Shown here piece by piece: positions 12,229 through 25,700 of a stretch of DNA of 64,000 nucleotides; the stretch's first letter is position 1, and each line of letters starts with the position of its first letter. The notes below the pieces were generated by a model. The model saw only the letters and a program-made list of their open reading frames with translations. It did no database searches and was not told the origin of the DNA. The stretch lies in NCBI GenBank assembly GCA_959347315.1, contig OY365806.1:32542054-32606053 (forward strand), read 5' to 3'. The DNA comes from Bimastos eiseni (Eukaryota; Annelida; Clitellata; Crassiclitellata; Lumbricidae). The translations under genes were made by a program, and so were the position numbers.

Positions 12229-15200
12229 GTAAGCACCAAACAATAGCATTATTGTAAACATATATGTCACGTGATGCGTCTAATGAAGCGTAATGTGCAC
12301 CATAATGTGTATAATAAAATAATGAAAATATATGAATACGTGTATGCATATTCCTAATATGTATAATACTATGCTATATATATATATATATATTTGTGTT
12401 TGTGCATTCATCCACACGCGATATACTTCTGAATGCATGAACTATGATGGCAGTTGGACTTCCGCCACGTTTATGTCTCTAACCAAGATATGTCCTTCGA
12501 GAGTACAGGTCTGTCGGTCCGTCCGTCCATCAGTCCGTCTATCCGTCCGTCTTCCGTCCATCCATCCATCCATTCAAACTTCCACTCACCCAATGGAATT
12601 GAAAGCTATGCACACTTTGCACACGTCTGCGAAGGGTCTTGATACTGTATACATAGACCTCGATCGTGAAACATCTGTGTGTACTGAATGCAAGGCGCTT
12701 TAGAACTCTACAGACATATATATATGTGTGTGTGTGTATTTGTGCTTATAATATATATGATGCATATATATATTTAAATGAACTTTTACACTTTATACGT
12801 CTGATATAACCAACGTCGCCGCCTAGCGAAGGAAGGTCTAGTCTGCCTAAGACGGTATATATATATATATATATATAAAGTGCCTTCAGACCGTCAAAGA
12901 CCGTCAGACAAAGTAAGCTCCTATGTTCTTTCTAATTTAAAGACTGTCGATCACATTTAGCTGTGGTTTAACCGGGAGCAATCCTGAGGTTACCCCGGAT
13001 GGGCACTATATATAAAAATTCCTCAATAATACACAAATCTGCATAATCAAATTTATCAGTGTAGGCCTACTTGTTTAACCCTGACCTACACAGATGTTAA
13101 GTGTTAACCTCAACGAGGTTCCTGAGTGCTAGGGGAGAGTAGACAAATGTGCGACCCGCCTTATTAAATCCGATCTATAGCTGGTTTTCGATGTTTATTC
13201 CTCTGCTAATAACATATGCAATATCTTCGTTAAATCTTAAACTGACAAACCGCAGTATGATTACAAGTACAGCACGAACGAATGATGACAAGTTATCACT
13301 TGAGTTGAATTTTAGTGTCACCAGCCATGCAAGACGCTCTTCACGTTATACGTCTGATTTAACCAACGTCGCCGCCTAGCGAAAGTAGGTCTAGTCTGCC
13401 TAAGACGGTATACGAGGGAATCGAACTCGTTTCCTATGCTCTGCACGCCATGGTGTCTTAGCCATTGCTCTGCGAACTATCGTATTAGTGCCCACGTCCC
13501 AGGAACATTTTATATTTAACTCTATTGGTGTCCTATATAACGAATAAATCGTCGATCTCCACCCTAGCCCAAGTTTTGGACTGGCGCCACCAAAATAAGA
13601 CAGCGGTAGAGTCTCACGTTAATGTTCACACATACAGTTTGTAGACGCTTAAAATTGCTGTCATGTTGAAGACGTATCTGATAGATGGCGCGCTGTAGAG
13701 TCTTAAGCCCGCAGGAAAGATGCTGAATGTATTGGATTGGTTTAAAATTGGTTCGTCCGTCTAGCACCTCCAGCTGTATAGTCTCATTTTTACATTAGTT
13801 CCCAGACGAAGCATAAACACAATGAAAGCGCCACATGCAGACACGCGGACACGCGGACTAACGCACACAGACGAACACGCTCTCAACCAGAGGGGTGTCG
13901 GGTCTGTGAAATTCAGGACACCCCCCCACATGTGCACGCGGGCTATACGTTTCAATCTGCAGAAAAAATGCAACGCCTGCTCATATGTGTAGACTCGCAT
14001 AAACAATCCTTTAAAGCGTATACACATGAACAATTTATAGAAACGTACATCTACGTAAGACGACCACATACGGGTATATCTTAAGTTGAACCTGGCAACC
14101 ATCAGATATTCACCGAAACCGGATACTATACGTGAGAATATATTATAACATTATATACATGTAGGTATATATAAACCCTTTTATGTAATAGTGCGCAGGC
14201 CTATGTATTCTCATATTTAAAAATATGCACAAACACATACATATAAATATATATACACGCGAAAGTCTATGCATATCGCAATGAGCAGATGACACAGGCT
14301 ACATGTAGCGTAAACTATATTTATACTAAGCCCTGACCTTAATGTGGTGTTTCTTTGCATTGATAGGCCTATACTATTATAGCTTAAGGCTCAATGTGCA
14401 TTGCCGACTTTTGGATTCATGCAAAATAGTTTAAATTCTACATATGTATAAACAAATGCAAACCTATGCTTCATACACGTAGCATATAGTATGTATACGT
14501 GTACGTAGTGGAGGATTTAGGCTTTATTAAGCGGGGCAAGAAAAATGTTAAGGAGCGCTCTGGCGGGTTGTATTGACACATATATCAGAAAGCTGAAGTT
14601 TGGTTCGACAATCACCTGTAGGTCTATTGAATTGCTCTTGTTGCGTTTAGCGTAGAGGTGTTGCACAGTCTAGATTGTAGTGAAAAGATCATTTTGCGAT
14701 TGCCACAGAAGAGCCGGCCAAAGTAAAGAAATGAGGGAAAACGCGACTGTTGCAGGTTTGAGATAGCAAGAGGCAGCTGAAAGGAAAGGAAGAGTGGGAT
14801 TTAAGTGCAAACAGAGACAGAAAGATAAACTAGTGGAACAATTGATATAAATAGAAAGAAGAAAGGAAGTTGATTTCAATTTTAGAGACAACTTGAAACT
14901 CATCGCTTGCCAGTAGGCTAGTAGCCTAGTAACCGCAGAAAAATTTATGGTAGCCAATCCAGAAATTCATGCACAGCAAATGGAGCCAAAGAATTAACAG
15001 TTTGAGCTGGAAATACGACAGCGAATGGAAATCAAGCGTCAGACTGTAGCAATGAAAGGGATAGAGTTGAAAAAGGAGATGAGGTAAAGAATGAGAGACG
15101 AGAAGAAAACAGATAGAAACGACGCAGCAGAGGCATCAGAAGAAGGATGTAAAATTTAATGTATAATTGAATAAAAAGAAATAACGATCGCCGTAAGGCA

Positions 15201-18200
15201 ATCATTATTATAGACACCTAACTCCGTCTAATAGAAATGGGGTTAATTGGCAAGGCTTATATTAATCTAATCTTACGTAACGTATTTCTATCTCTTTTAA
15301 ATAATAATATTGAGCTAAAAAGTATTTTTACATACACTTTGTGCAGTTTTCAAATAATGAATTTTATATAGTCACTAGGTGGGGTATTTAATTTATAGTA
15401 TATTTTCTCATGACGAAAAGAATGAGGGACGCGAAGAAAGCAGATAGAAACGACGCAGCCGAGGCATCAGAAGAGGGATGTAAAATTAAATGTATTATTG
15501 AATTAAACTTAGACAGGAAGGATGGCGGAGAGACGAAAGACAGGAAGGGAAGAGGGAGTTAAGAAAATTAACAGCGAAGACGAAGACAATTTTGAATGCA
15601 ATGGAAGACATGCTGCTCAAAATGCCTTTCGATTTAACCGACTAAGCTGAGATTACCGTCTACTTTGGAACGGTAAAAAATGCGCATTGGTGTTCAGGAA
15701 AAATAATTGGTTAAATTTTGCTGCCGTTAACGCTGAATCGTTTTATTTATGGTGATTATTTGATGACTACGATCGTATCAGTGAGCAAATTTTTAAAGAG
15801 TTTATTTTTGCTTCCTTTGATTAAAAATTCATTGAGACAAAGAAATAATTAGATGAAACGCTTAGGTCTAGTCAATTTTATGTCGGATTGAAGAAACTGC
15901 AACACTGTATACGTTTGTAATAGGAAGGTGACTGATGACTGTGAGTGGCCTAAGAATTACATATACATGATCCGATGATTGAATATCGTTTGCAATTTGT
16001 TTTGTCTTAGTAGCCTAATGCACACATTGTAGGCTTAGGCCTACAGCTATTCTCTTCGATGTAATTACTGAATTAGCAGACGGGAATATAAATGATTGTA
16101 TTGGGTTTGTTGCTGCATTAAAAACGGGTAATAAAAAATGCAAACATGGAGTAATAGCGGTTCCCAGAGCAGATAGTAAGGTTTTCAGCTAGACACTAGG
16201 ATGAGGTCAATATGAAGAAGGTGAATAAGAAGGACTGAGGATAGGTCTAATGCATGTGCGTAAGATCGGAGCGATAACTAGAGAATCAGTTTGACTGCTA
16301 GATGTGCTGCAAATAAAACGTTGTTATAATGGGGTGTATGTGTCGATCATAATTTATATTCGCGCTTGTTTATGCATTAAATTTTAATTGTTTGCACCAA
16401 TAGGGCCAACAGTTCTGTAAACACGTCTCAATCGGTTATTGGAAATGCGATGTTTATTTAGATTATAAACAGACTAATCTATCTAAGGAGTTTAAGGCTT
16501 GAGCTTATGCTGTTGTTCCTGTGCAATAATAATAATACCACAACTGAAGAGTGGATGATTGGAAACGGACTACATTGACAACTGGATTTATGGCGACCGA
16601 TCAAAAATCATACTGAACTCGTGGCTCAGATTCATGTGTGCAATCTCGTGTCAGTGCCCCAGTCTGGCTTCATACAGAACACGTCAACAGAGTGCATTTA
16701 GGCATATCTAACAGGTTCAAGATGTTTATCATAGACCAAAGTGTTTATGTGAGTATATAAATGAGCATGCATGTTATTATTTTTATCAGCGATTTTACAC
16801 AACACCTCTTCAAGGTAGACCAATCTGGAGCACTTCCAATTCAGAACAGTCAATTAAGGGCAGTGATAACTGAAAATCGAGACAAAGTGTCCATTATATA
16901 TTTATGAAGTGTGGTAATGTCATTTTTGCGAAGGCGCGGCGCTGCCTGATAGCAAGCAGTTCTCGAGCGAGCAACAGGAAGCTCAGGACACGCGTACGTG
17001 ATGTAGCAGCAGAGCTTCCGCAAGTATGGAACTATGGAAGGGGCTAAGCCTTCAATAGATCGCCGGATCAAACTTCTATAGATAATAAGATGTGAAAAGG
17101 GGACCAGTTGAGAATAACCCGCATGTAGGCCTACTCAGAGATTCAACCACATCTGAAAATGCGACCTACATGAAGTAAGAGCGAACCGCTGCTCGCTCTG
17201 TAGACCGCATTTTCAGGTTTGGGTGGGACCAGATAGGCCTACGACAGAACAAATTATTTCGTTTGCATGACTTTGTCCCATGCATCTGCGATAGCTGTGA
17301 TTTAATAGGAAAGAGTTTCCATCGAAGAAAGTGTAAGTTACGTTATCTCAACGAGTACAGCTAGGCTACTAAAAATTAAGTGTACTTTCTGCACCCATCC
17401 AATTAGGAAGACATTATCTGCGTAGCTCACTTAAGTCACCTTGCAAGGCCTTCAGCGTATAATGTATACATACACCAGCCATTAAACCACTCCACCGCAT
17501 TTCTCGTGAATTTCCTAATTTTTCCCTTGCAGTTTATGCACAGTGACCGAGACACGTAGACAGACAACGATAGAAACAGATAGGGACGAGGCCTACGTAC
17601 AGGGAGAGAGAAAATATGGGAACGATAGATACATAAGCAGAGACAGAGACATAGGCTTTAATAGGAACTGCAGGCTTTGGCTCTTAATATTCCACAGAGC
17701 TTGACTATACAATATTATGTATATATATGTGTATATATATATACATATTTATATGTGCCGAACATGCAGACGCACTTTGACCTCTACAGACGAACCGAAT
17801 GAAACCTTTACTAGGAAAGAAGGTCTCCATTAACATGGGCAATATACATGTATTTATTTGTCATCTGCAACTGTTCTTATATTTGTACAAATATAACTCA
17901 GCCAGTATACATACATAGAACATGCGTTTAAGCCTATGTATATATTTATGGATATTCGTAATTCAGAACTAATTCGATAGAGCTAGGCTGATAAATGGAT
18001 GATAAATCTGGATATTGGAACACCTAACATTCACTTCTTCATTCACACGGCTCTAAAAACGTTCGGAGACAATCGTTGTCACTGTTTATCTTATCATATT
18101 ATACAAAGCAAAGAGGAGGCATCCTCATAGGACTCTCGTGTGTATACGTTCAAACGCGCATATTCAAGGGGCACAATTAGCACATGCTACAGACACCGGG

Positions 18201-19757
18201 GTACAATCTAATTTCATAACTGAGTCACCCACATGTCACAATACATCACATAAAACAACAGCTGCCTCTCTATATATTGGTCGTGTTTAAACCATGTAAG
18301 CTTATTCGGTCTTTACACGTTTCATGATTACATGCCCTGATACAACATTCGTATGTGAGACGCGTACAGCATAACCTTGACTCCAGCAACCATGGTCTGT
18401 ATCAAAACACCTCTGACCCGACAAGGCCGAGATCGTAATAGATTCAACGATATGTCAACATGCTGAGCACCCTTGCAGATAATCTAAACTGTTTGTAGTA
18501 GGGTGAATAAGCTTATCAGATACTAAGCTCTATTCTTGATGCCAGAGTTGGCAAGATGGATGGCATCTGGCCTTGAACCACACTTGCGTCTGCGTTCAAC
18601 AGGTTATTCTTTTAGCATCGTCGACGGAAGCATGCACCAGACGACCCATAATGCGGCCAACGTTAATTAGCCGCTGATGTCCCGCATCTGTACACTCAGC
18701 CTCCGTATCTCAACCTCTGGATGCTCTGTTAACTAATGGCAAGAATAGACTTTTCATAGTCTATATCGATGTTTGAGAAATCTTTGGGAGTTTTCAATAT
18801 TGGCCTAAGTCTCAGCTACGACCCTGTCTCGTTGCAATGTTTTAAAACTAAACATAGGTCTACTGTCACCTTGAGCGACTGAGCAATGTCCTCTATAACG
18901 GCATAACGGATTAACGGTGCCGCTCACTTCAAAAGTCATTTATTGCAATTTTAGACAACCATTTAAAATTAGAGCAAGTTAGTAGCCACGCATGGCGTCA
19001 CACGATCGATGTGAGGCCGTGAATCCATAAGTTTCGGCTCTAAGCAAACTAGGCGACATGGTCGATAGAAACGGGTCTGACAGCCACGAGATAAATCTTA
19101 GCACTGGCTAATTCAACACACACGAAGAGCAAGTGAAAAAGAATGTTTGAATACGGCGCTCCATAATAAATTCGATTTGAAGATCTGATGAGACTCGATT
19201 GGATCAGACTAGACACAAACGTCTTCAGAGGATATGTTTAAATTTCCTACTGCATTAGTATCTGATGAGATGCAGGTTCAGAAGAATTATTTATATGTGC
19301 ACAAGAAAAAGTGAGCTGCCGTCGGTGACACAGTTTGTTTTTAAATCTGTTCGAACACCAGACTTCCTTCCCGTCTGGTGAACACGACTATAGCACATGT
19401 CTCAACCTGTGTATCAGTCTATCGACATTGTATTTGTATGTCTCACGCCGTCTCCTTGACTGTCTGCATGTCCGCTTCGATCTTTTGCCTTTTATTTTCG
19501 TTCTTAACGTTTGCCAGCCATTTGTTTTTGCTCGATTCTGAAACCAGCCGACCTATCCGTCTGAATGTACTCGTCTCACTTCATCTTTGTCGATTTGTTT
19601 GTCTCAGTCAGGTTTTTACATCTAACTCAATTTGCGTCTCTCCGTCTTTAGTCCGTTTGCGTGTTTCTGTTTATGTCTTACCATGAGCTTATCCTTCTGC
19701 CTGTCTCCTCATCTGCTCTGATGTCTATGTCTGTCTCTGTCTATGTCTGTCTGTGTA

Positions 19758-19798
<41 letters not shown>

Positions 19799-22700
19799 GC
19801 ACCCTGTTCATCCTGTTTGATTCAATTGAAGTCATGTGCAGCAGATAGTCTTACATGAACTCGACATTCTGTGATTAACGGCAACAAAGTCTGCTTAGTC
19901 AGAGATTTCCCTCATTAATTCTATCTAAAATCTACAGCCTCTGACTGTGAAAGCTGTGCATCAAAGCCGCCGAAATCATCACCATCATCACACTCATCGT
20001 CTTCAGCATCATCACCAGCAGCGTCATCACTGTTGTCGTTGTCGTTAATCAACCTCAGACTGAAATTTACGAAAAATATCCATAATATTTACTTTTTTTA
20101 TCTGGAGAATTTATAGAGCGCCCCTTCAAGACCCAACTCCGGCTAAACAGGACAATGTTAAGGTCGGTATAGAACACGGTGGAGTGGCAACTGGGCCTTG
20201 CGAAGGGCGACAGGGAGCCTATTACAGGTTGCAGAAGAGCCAGCGAAGGAAGTCCCACACATACTTGGAAACATGGCTGAACCTTGGAATTACGGCAACT
20301 AAGGCGTGGGTATTGGGTAACTATGCAGCGGCATCAGAGGACAAGGAGCAGGATATCGTCCTAAAGCTGGCGCAAATGATAATATCATCAACCACGGCAG
20401 AGCAGGTGGATGTGCCGTGTGAAGGCGAGTTCTTGGTCCAGAGTGACATCAAGATCCCGGACGAAAGGTGAGAAGACAGACTGAGGCAACTCTCACGTCA
20501 ACTATGACTAGCTGCTGGTGAGTGTCAAACCAGATAAACTGAGTTTTAGATGGATTGAGGCGCAGGCGGATGGAAGACATCCAGGGCTCCAACGCTTCTA
20601 TCGCATGTTTCATTGCACGGACCGCGATGTCAGCGGCCAGGGCTGGGCGAAACAGATAGCGCTGGAGGTCATCCACATAGGACTGGCTCAGGACAGCGCC
20701 AGCAGAGGACCCAAATCTGCGGTATAAAATAATATACGGATAACAGCCTATACAACCGAACCTTGGAGTAAAAAAAATGGAGTGTGAACTCATGAAGACC
20801 CGATGGACCCAAACATACATGTCATGTATACATACTACATACATACATACATACATAAATGCTTAGATGCATACATACATACATACAAACAATGTCTTAC
20901 AAACAATGTCATATACACATACATGCATACGTACATACATACATGCATACATACATACATTCATACATACATACATACATTCATACATACATACATACAT
21001 GCATGCATGCACGCAATCACGCACACACGCACCTACATACATACCTACATACATACATACAAACATACATACATAGTAGATATATAGTATTTTACATAGA
21101 TACATACATACATACATACATACATACATACATGCATACGTACATACATGCATACATACATTCATACGTACATACATACATGCATACATACATACATACA
21201 TGCATACATACATACATACATACATACATACATACCCACATACATACATACATACATACATACATACATACATACCCACATACATACATACATACATACA
21301 TTCATACATACATACATTCATACATACATACATACATTAATACATACATACATACATACATACATACATACATACATACATACATACATACATACATTCA
21401 TACATACATACATACATACATACATACATACATACATACAAACATACATACATAGTAGATATATAGTATTTTACATAGATACATACATACATACCCACAT
21501 GCATACATACATACATACATGCATGCATACATACATACATACATACATACATTCATACATACATACATACATACATACATTCATACATACATACATACAT
21601 ACATGCATGCATGCACTCAACCACACACACACACTTACATACATACCTACATACATACATACAAACATACATACATAGTAGATATATAGTATTTTACATA
21701 GATACATACATACATACATACATATATACATACATCCANNNNNNNNNNNNNNNNNNNNNNNNNNNNNNNNNNNNNNNNNNNNNNNNNNNNNNNNNNNNNN
21801 NNNNNNNNNNNNNNNNNNNNNNNNNNNNNNNNNNNNNNNNNNNNNNNNNNNNNNNNNNNNNNNNNNNNNNNNNNNNNNNNNNNNNNNNNNNNNNNNNNNN
21901 NNNNNNNNNNNNNNNNNNNNNNNNNNNNNNNNNNNNNNATACATTTTAGAGCAGTCGGAGAACACGGACTACTTTGGTGGCATAGAAAGAGTGACTCCAG
22001 TTGTCTATCGGGTTTCCAAGAACTCCAGCGAACCCCCAAAAGAGATTTCGCTCCAAACAACGCGTTTTCTCCCGAAAATTCTGGACTTTGCATTGCGGCG
22101 CCAGAAGAGGTCACTGAGCATGCGCCTTCACCGAATGGTCGATGTTATTGGGTCACATACTCGAGTAGAGTGGACCTCGGAAGGGGACGTGATGGAGTCA
22201 AAAGTTCTTTCCACCAAGTGTGTCTACCATGGGAAAGTGGATGGCATGGAGAATTCGCTTGCCACCATCGACCTATGCAATGACCTGGTGAGAGACAATG
22301 TCTAATCTAATCTAATTTAATCAAATTTAATCAACATCACTCAAATCACAGCTAATCTAATGCGGTCTGATCAAATAATAAAATAATCCAAATCCTTCCG
22401 ATTTATAGGATGCCACTACTCTGAACTGATCTGGTCTCGTTTTGTCCTCTCCCATATAATTATCGTCATCTGAGTCGTGTCATCAAGTCCTGGTCTGATC
22501 TGCGTATAACCAACCGCAAATAGCGCCAGATAGAACTGGATTTAGGTCCAAGAAATTCTACAGCACAATTGTTGCTTTCAGAAAGGAGTCATACGCACTG
22601 ATGACGAAGACATTTATCTACAGCCAATCATGCGATCCACAGATCGACACAGTGACCAAGACACGCACAAAGAGACGGACACTGGAGAACGCAGCGAAAC

Positions 22701-25700
22701 TCACATCATTAGAGTTCATCCGCGACAGACGAACCGACCGATCTACCGAACAGAGGGCGCTTCGATCAACTTAACGAGTGACACAAGTCAAATTGACGAC
22801 GGTATGTCGTCACAGTTCCCAGTAACAGTATAACTATCATTAGCGGCATAATTGTTTTTCATGTAAATATTACGAACGAGTGAAACGACTGAGCATTAGC
22901 TTTTACATTGTTGAACACATTCATTCTATATTCTACTCAAGTGCATACATACATACACGCACTTCGTGAGAAAGTAAGGCAGGCATACCATTATTAACCA
23001 TTTTAGGCCTAATTCGATTGAAGATTTGCCATATTCGATGCCATGAGGTATATACGGGAAATAGGCACACCAGATAATTAGTTATTATTTGTTATCTTAA
23101 TACAAACCATATTTCACAGCTCATGTTAAGACGAGCTAAAGTTCTCAGCGTCCGAATGACTGCATCAATGGTTAAAACGAAGTCTTCGCCTCGATGAATA
23201 ATTAACCGGAATCCTTCTGTTCAACCCTGAACCGTGAACCATCTTTATTCGTTGTCTGACGACAACACAGAAATCCTTATGCAGGAAAATACAAACAATG
23301 AAACATCGAGTAAAAGAACTGTGAAGGGAACCATGAAGGGATCGAAACATCCCGCTAGCCAAGAGTTCCCAAATGTAGTTGATAAAATTGAATGCACCAA
23401 GTAGGGGCGGACGGCCTTAGGCCTATACAATGCAACATCGAACTGAATGCGAAGAAAGAAAAGATGAAAAGGAAATAGTAAAAGTGGGCCCAATATAATG
23501 TATATGCACACACTGAGTTTTTATAATAGTTTAATCCAGGGCTTAAAGTGTGCCTGGACGGTCATGGACGGCGTCCAGGCACTTATTTTGAGGCTGGACG
23601 CCGTCCTATCACTTATTTGGCCAACAGAGCCTGGACGCCGTCCATGAGCGTCCATGCAGCAGCGTAATTCCTCTATATGCGTACGTTATTATCAAAAGGA
23701 AAAAGAGGATGAACAAATTATCGCGCTTCGCGCGTTTACAAACTTTATTTTTACAACTTTCAAAACAATGCCGGCGCCACTGGCACCTTGTCGACAATTT
23801 CACAAAGGAAACCAATCCTTTGCAGGCCTGCGCTTTAAATTACAACAAATATTTCACCAACAAATAACTGACGACTAAATAATGGTTGATGGACAAAAAG
23901 CCTAACGAATGATATAAAATTCTATTTCTCGCCCATTGTATTTGGATTAATAGAAGTTGGATTGATAGTAGTAATATCTGCAAATCCAGCTTCTTTTTCA
24001 GGAAGAACCATTTATGTCAATGCAACTTCTAATTAGGCAAATATTCTTTTCAATGATCCAACTTTTATTTCAGTAGGCATTATGTTTATCTAACTAGCAT
24101 CTGTTTTGGACGAATTTCGTTCACCCATCCAACTTCTATTCCAGCATCATTAATATCACCAATCCAACTTCTATTTTGACAAACACAGTGGACCACAGTG
24201 CACGAACCCTTTGTCGTCGACTTAATATGTTGGTGCTTTGCCTTTGCAATCTTTAGTTCTTAACTTTTTGACACTAGGGGCCGTCCATAAATGACGTCTC
24301 GCGCCAATGGGGAGGGGTCACAAATTTGTGACGATGGGTGACAAGGGGAGAGGGGTCGACGAAATGTGACGTCTTCGTTCTACTATTACAATTTCAAATA
24401 TTTTATTGCTATAATAAAAAAATTTGACAATTATAAGAACATTTGCATTACATTCTGGACATCTGATTTGATTTTGGGGGTCAGGGCCTTGTGACATGAC
24501 GTCATATTTGAGGGGTCATGGCACTAGTGGCGACGTGTGACGAAGAGGGAAGGGGTAAAAAAATCATCCAAAATTGGGTGACGTCATTTTTGGACGGCTC
24601 TCCTAGCGTCCAGGCACTTCTTTTTTTACAATTTAAGCACTGGTTTAATCTCAACTTGAATAACTAACTAAACCAGCAAAGGAAAATATAACAGAAAAAA
24701 CCGATGTAGATATGAGCACATGAAGCTAAGTAGAGGCAGGAATGGTGTTCGGAAATTATACAACACCTGGTCCAGTAAACAACTCGTCGGTTGATCAGTC
24801 TGCGTTTTTGTGTTTGTATAATTTAGTCAAGTGGTGATGGAACGCAATATTCGTTTAAAAATAGCCAGACTAGGAGCCTGACGGATCACTAGGGTATGTT
24901 GTTTCATGTTAGGATGCCAGTGTAGGCCTATTTTATAGAGAAAAACTGCATGTTCGTATGGGTATAGAATCTTTAATGGGAACTGGAATGTCTGGTTATG
25001 TAGGCTAAGTGTGAATCTCAAAACTTAGAGTGAAAATAGGTCAATGTATAAAGGGTGGAGTAAAAAAGTTAAACTGAGAATTAAACGATGCAATAATACT
25101 ACCAGAACTTGCATTTGGCTTTAGATATTAGGCTTTAGAGATATACAACAAAAATTATACGAAATTTGGTCAATATCAGTATATTACTGGCCGTCTACCG
25201 GAGCTTGACTCTTCCCTATGCTGCCAGTCTGCCACTACAGTGACACAGACATATAAATAATATGCATGGTCGAAAAGATAAAACATTAATTATAAAAAAA
25301 AATTAAAGGCACGTCTCATCGCAGGATAGTTGTAAAGGAACATTTAACATAAATCAAACGCCAGGCTCCTGTTTTTTGGGCCATGTGACACCCCAGCCGT
25401 AAGCTACCAGCAAGTTTGCCTCTGTTTCCTTGACATCTCCGACGCATTCGATACCATTGATCGCAGCCTTCTACTCAATAGACGATCTTCTTGGTTCAGT
25501 GTCCTTGGCCCAGCTCTACTCTGGATCCAATCCTACTTGTCTCCCAGATCATTCTCTGTCGAAGCCTCCAACCACTGCTTAACACCCCTCCCACTCACAT
25601 ATATATATATATATATACGCATATATATATATGCGGTGCTCCTCAAGTCTCCATCCTGGATCAACTCCTCTCCATCCTATGTAACGCATCATGAATACAT

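Noticed and set aside
13404..13485. tRNA gene on the minus strand
   Set aside because: Boxes are present but no clean acceptor stem is seen, and the 3' body is shared with another copy, so it is a SINE.
20184..20471. 95-codon plus-strand frame
   Set aside because: It is antisense to the decayed LINE reverse transcriptase, whose motifs read on the minus strand over the same bases.
20829..21700. Long open frames (up to ~198 codons) of His/Thr/Tyr/Ile or Tyr/Val/Cys/Met over the (CATA)n array
   Set aside because: A 4-bp repeat without stops is open in several frames on both strands; no start context, domain or splice partner.
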